A DNA stretch of 5,903 bases from an uncultured bacterium (GTDB lineage Bacteria > Bacteroidota > Bacteroidia > Bacteroidales > Paludibacteraceae). The stretch spans positions 1 to 5,903 of the forward strand of contig CAMTOX010000133.1 in assembly GCA_947074225.1 (NCBI GenBank). Direction: 5' to 3'. The position numbers and the translations under genes are program-made. The notes beneath the pieces are model-generated. The model searched no databases. It saw nothing but the letters and a program-made list of their open reading frames with translations, and was not told the DNA's origin. How positions within the stretch are numbered: position 1 is the first letter of the stretch; the number at the start of each line of letters is the position of its first letter. This document shows, piece after piece, positions 5,850-5,903 of this stretch.

Positions 5850-5903
5850 AGATCGGAATAGCACACGTCTGAACTCCAGTCACATTCAGAAATCTCGTAT
5901 TCC
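5850..5903 (+). other. Illumina TruSeq adapter with index, assembled at contig end (artefact)
   Basis: Bases 5850-5883 match the TruSeq read-1 adapter (AGATCGGAA..GAACTCCAGTCAC) with one change, G to T at 5859. Bases 5884-5891, ATTCAGAA, occupy the i7 index slot and match the index I remember as D705. Bases 5892-5903 match the adapter continuation ATCTCGTATGCC with one change, G to T at 5901. This is synthetic sequence from reads running through short inserts, not part of the genome. The last genomic base is 5849 or 5850, since the A at the junction could belong to either. Confidence 0.97.

Overview
The window looks like a low-GC contig from a member of the Bacteroidota, most likely order Bacteroidales; I cannot name a genus. 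Four things point there: the promoter grammar upstream of the rRNA gene (TTG/TTTG, an 18-20 base spacer, then TAnnTTTG), a DUF4492-like small membrane protein placed before cydAB, a DUF3276/PUR-type protein, and start codons that mostly follow A-rich leaders without a Shine-Dalgarno.

Layout, left to right. Bases 1-25 are the first 25 bases of a 16S rRNA gene read leftward (minus strand); the contig stops inside the gene. Its leader covers about 26-183. Behind it lies an array of four tandem rRNA promoters (190-563) built from ~113-115 bp direct repeats, all firing leftward. About 1.4 kb follows (564-1988) with no convincing gene, A/G-rich on the plus strand and carrying a few AT-rich repeated motifs and palindromes. 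Then comes a plus-strand cytochrome bd operon: a 67-residue DUF4492-like membrane protein, cydA and cydB, closed by a strong hairpin at 5048-5096. A 255-base gap holds one possible degraded gene fragment. It is followed by the terminator and coding region of a convergent minus-strand gene for a DUF3276/PUR-family nucleic-acid-binding protein (5408-5818). The last 54 bases (5850-5903) are not genomic: they are an Illumina TruSeq adapter with its index, assembled into the contig end.

How the parts work together. CydA and CydB form the bd-type quinol oxidase, which takes electrons from quinol to O2 at low oxygen; the small upstream protein is a plausible accessory subunit or assembly factor. The rRNA promoter array is a separate leftward unit that shares the long divergent intergenic region with cyd. 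The PUR-family gene is an independent unit that meets cydAB tail to tail. I do not see a clearly new system. The most interesting parts are the rRNA promoter array with a conserved dyad at a fixed distance behind three of its promoters, the small cyd-linked membrane protein, and the adapter artefact that marks the right end as unreliable.
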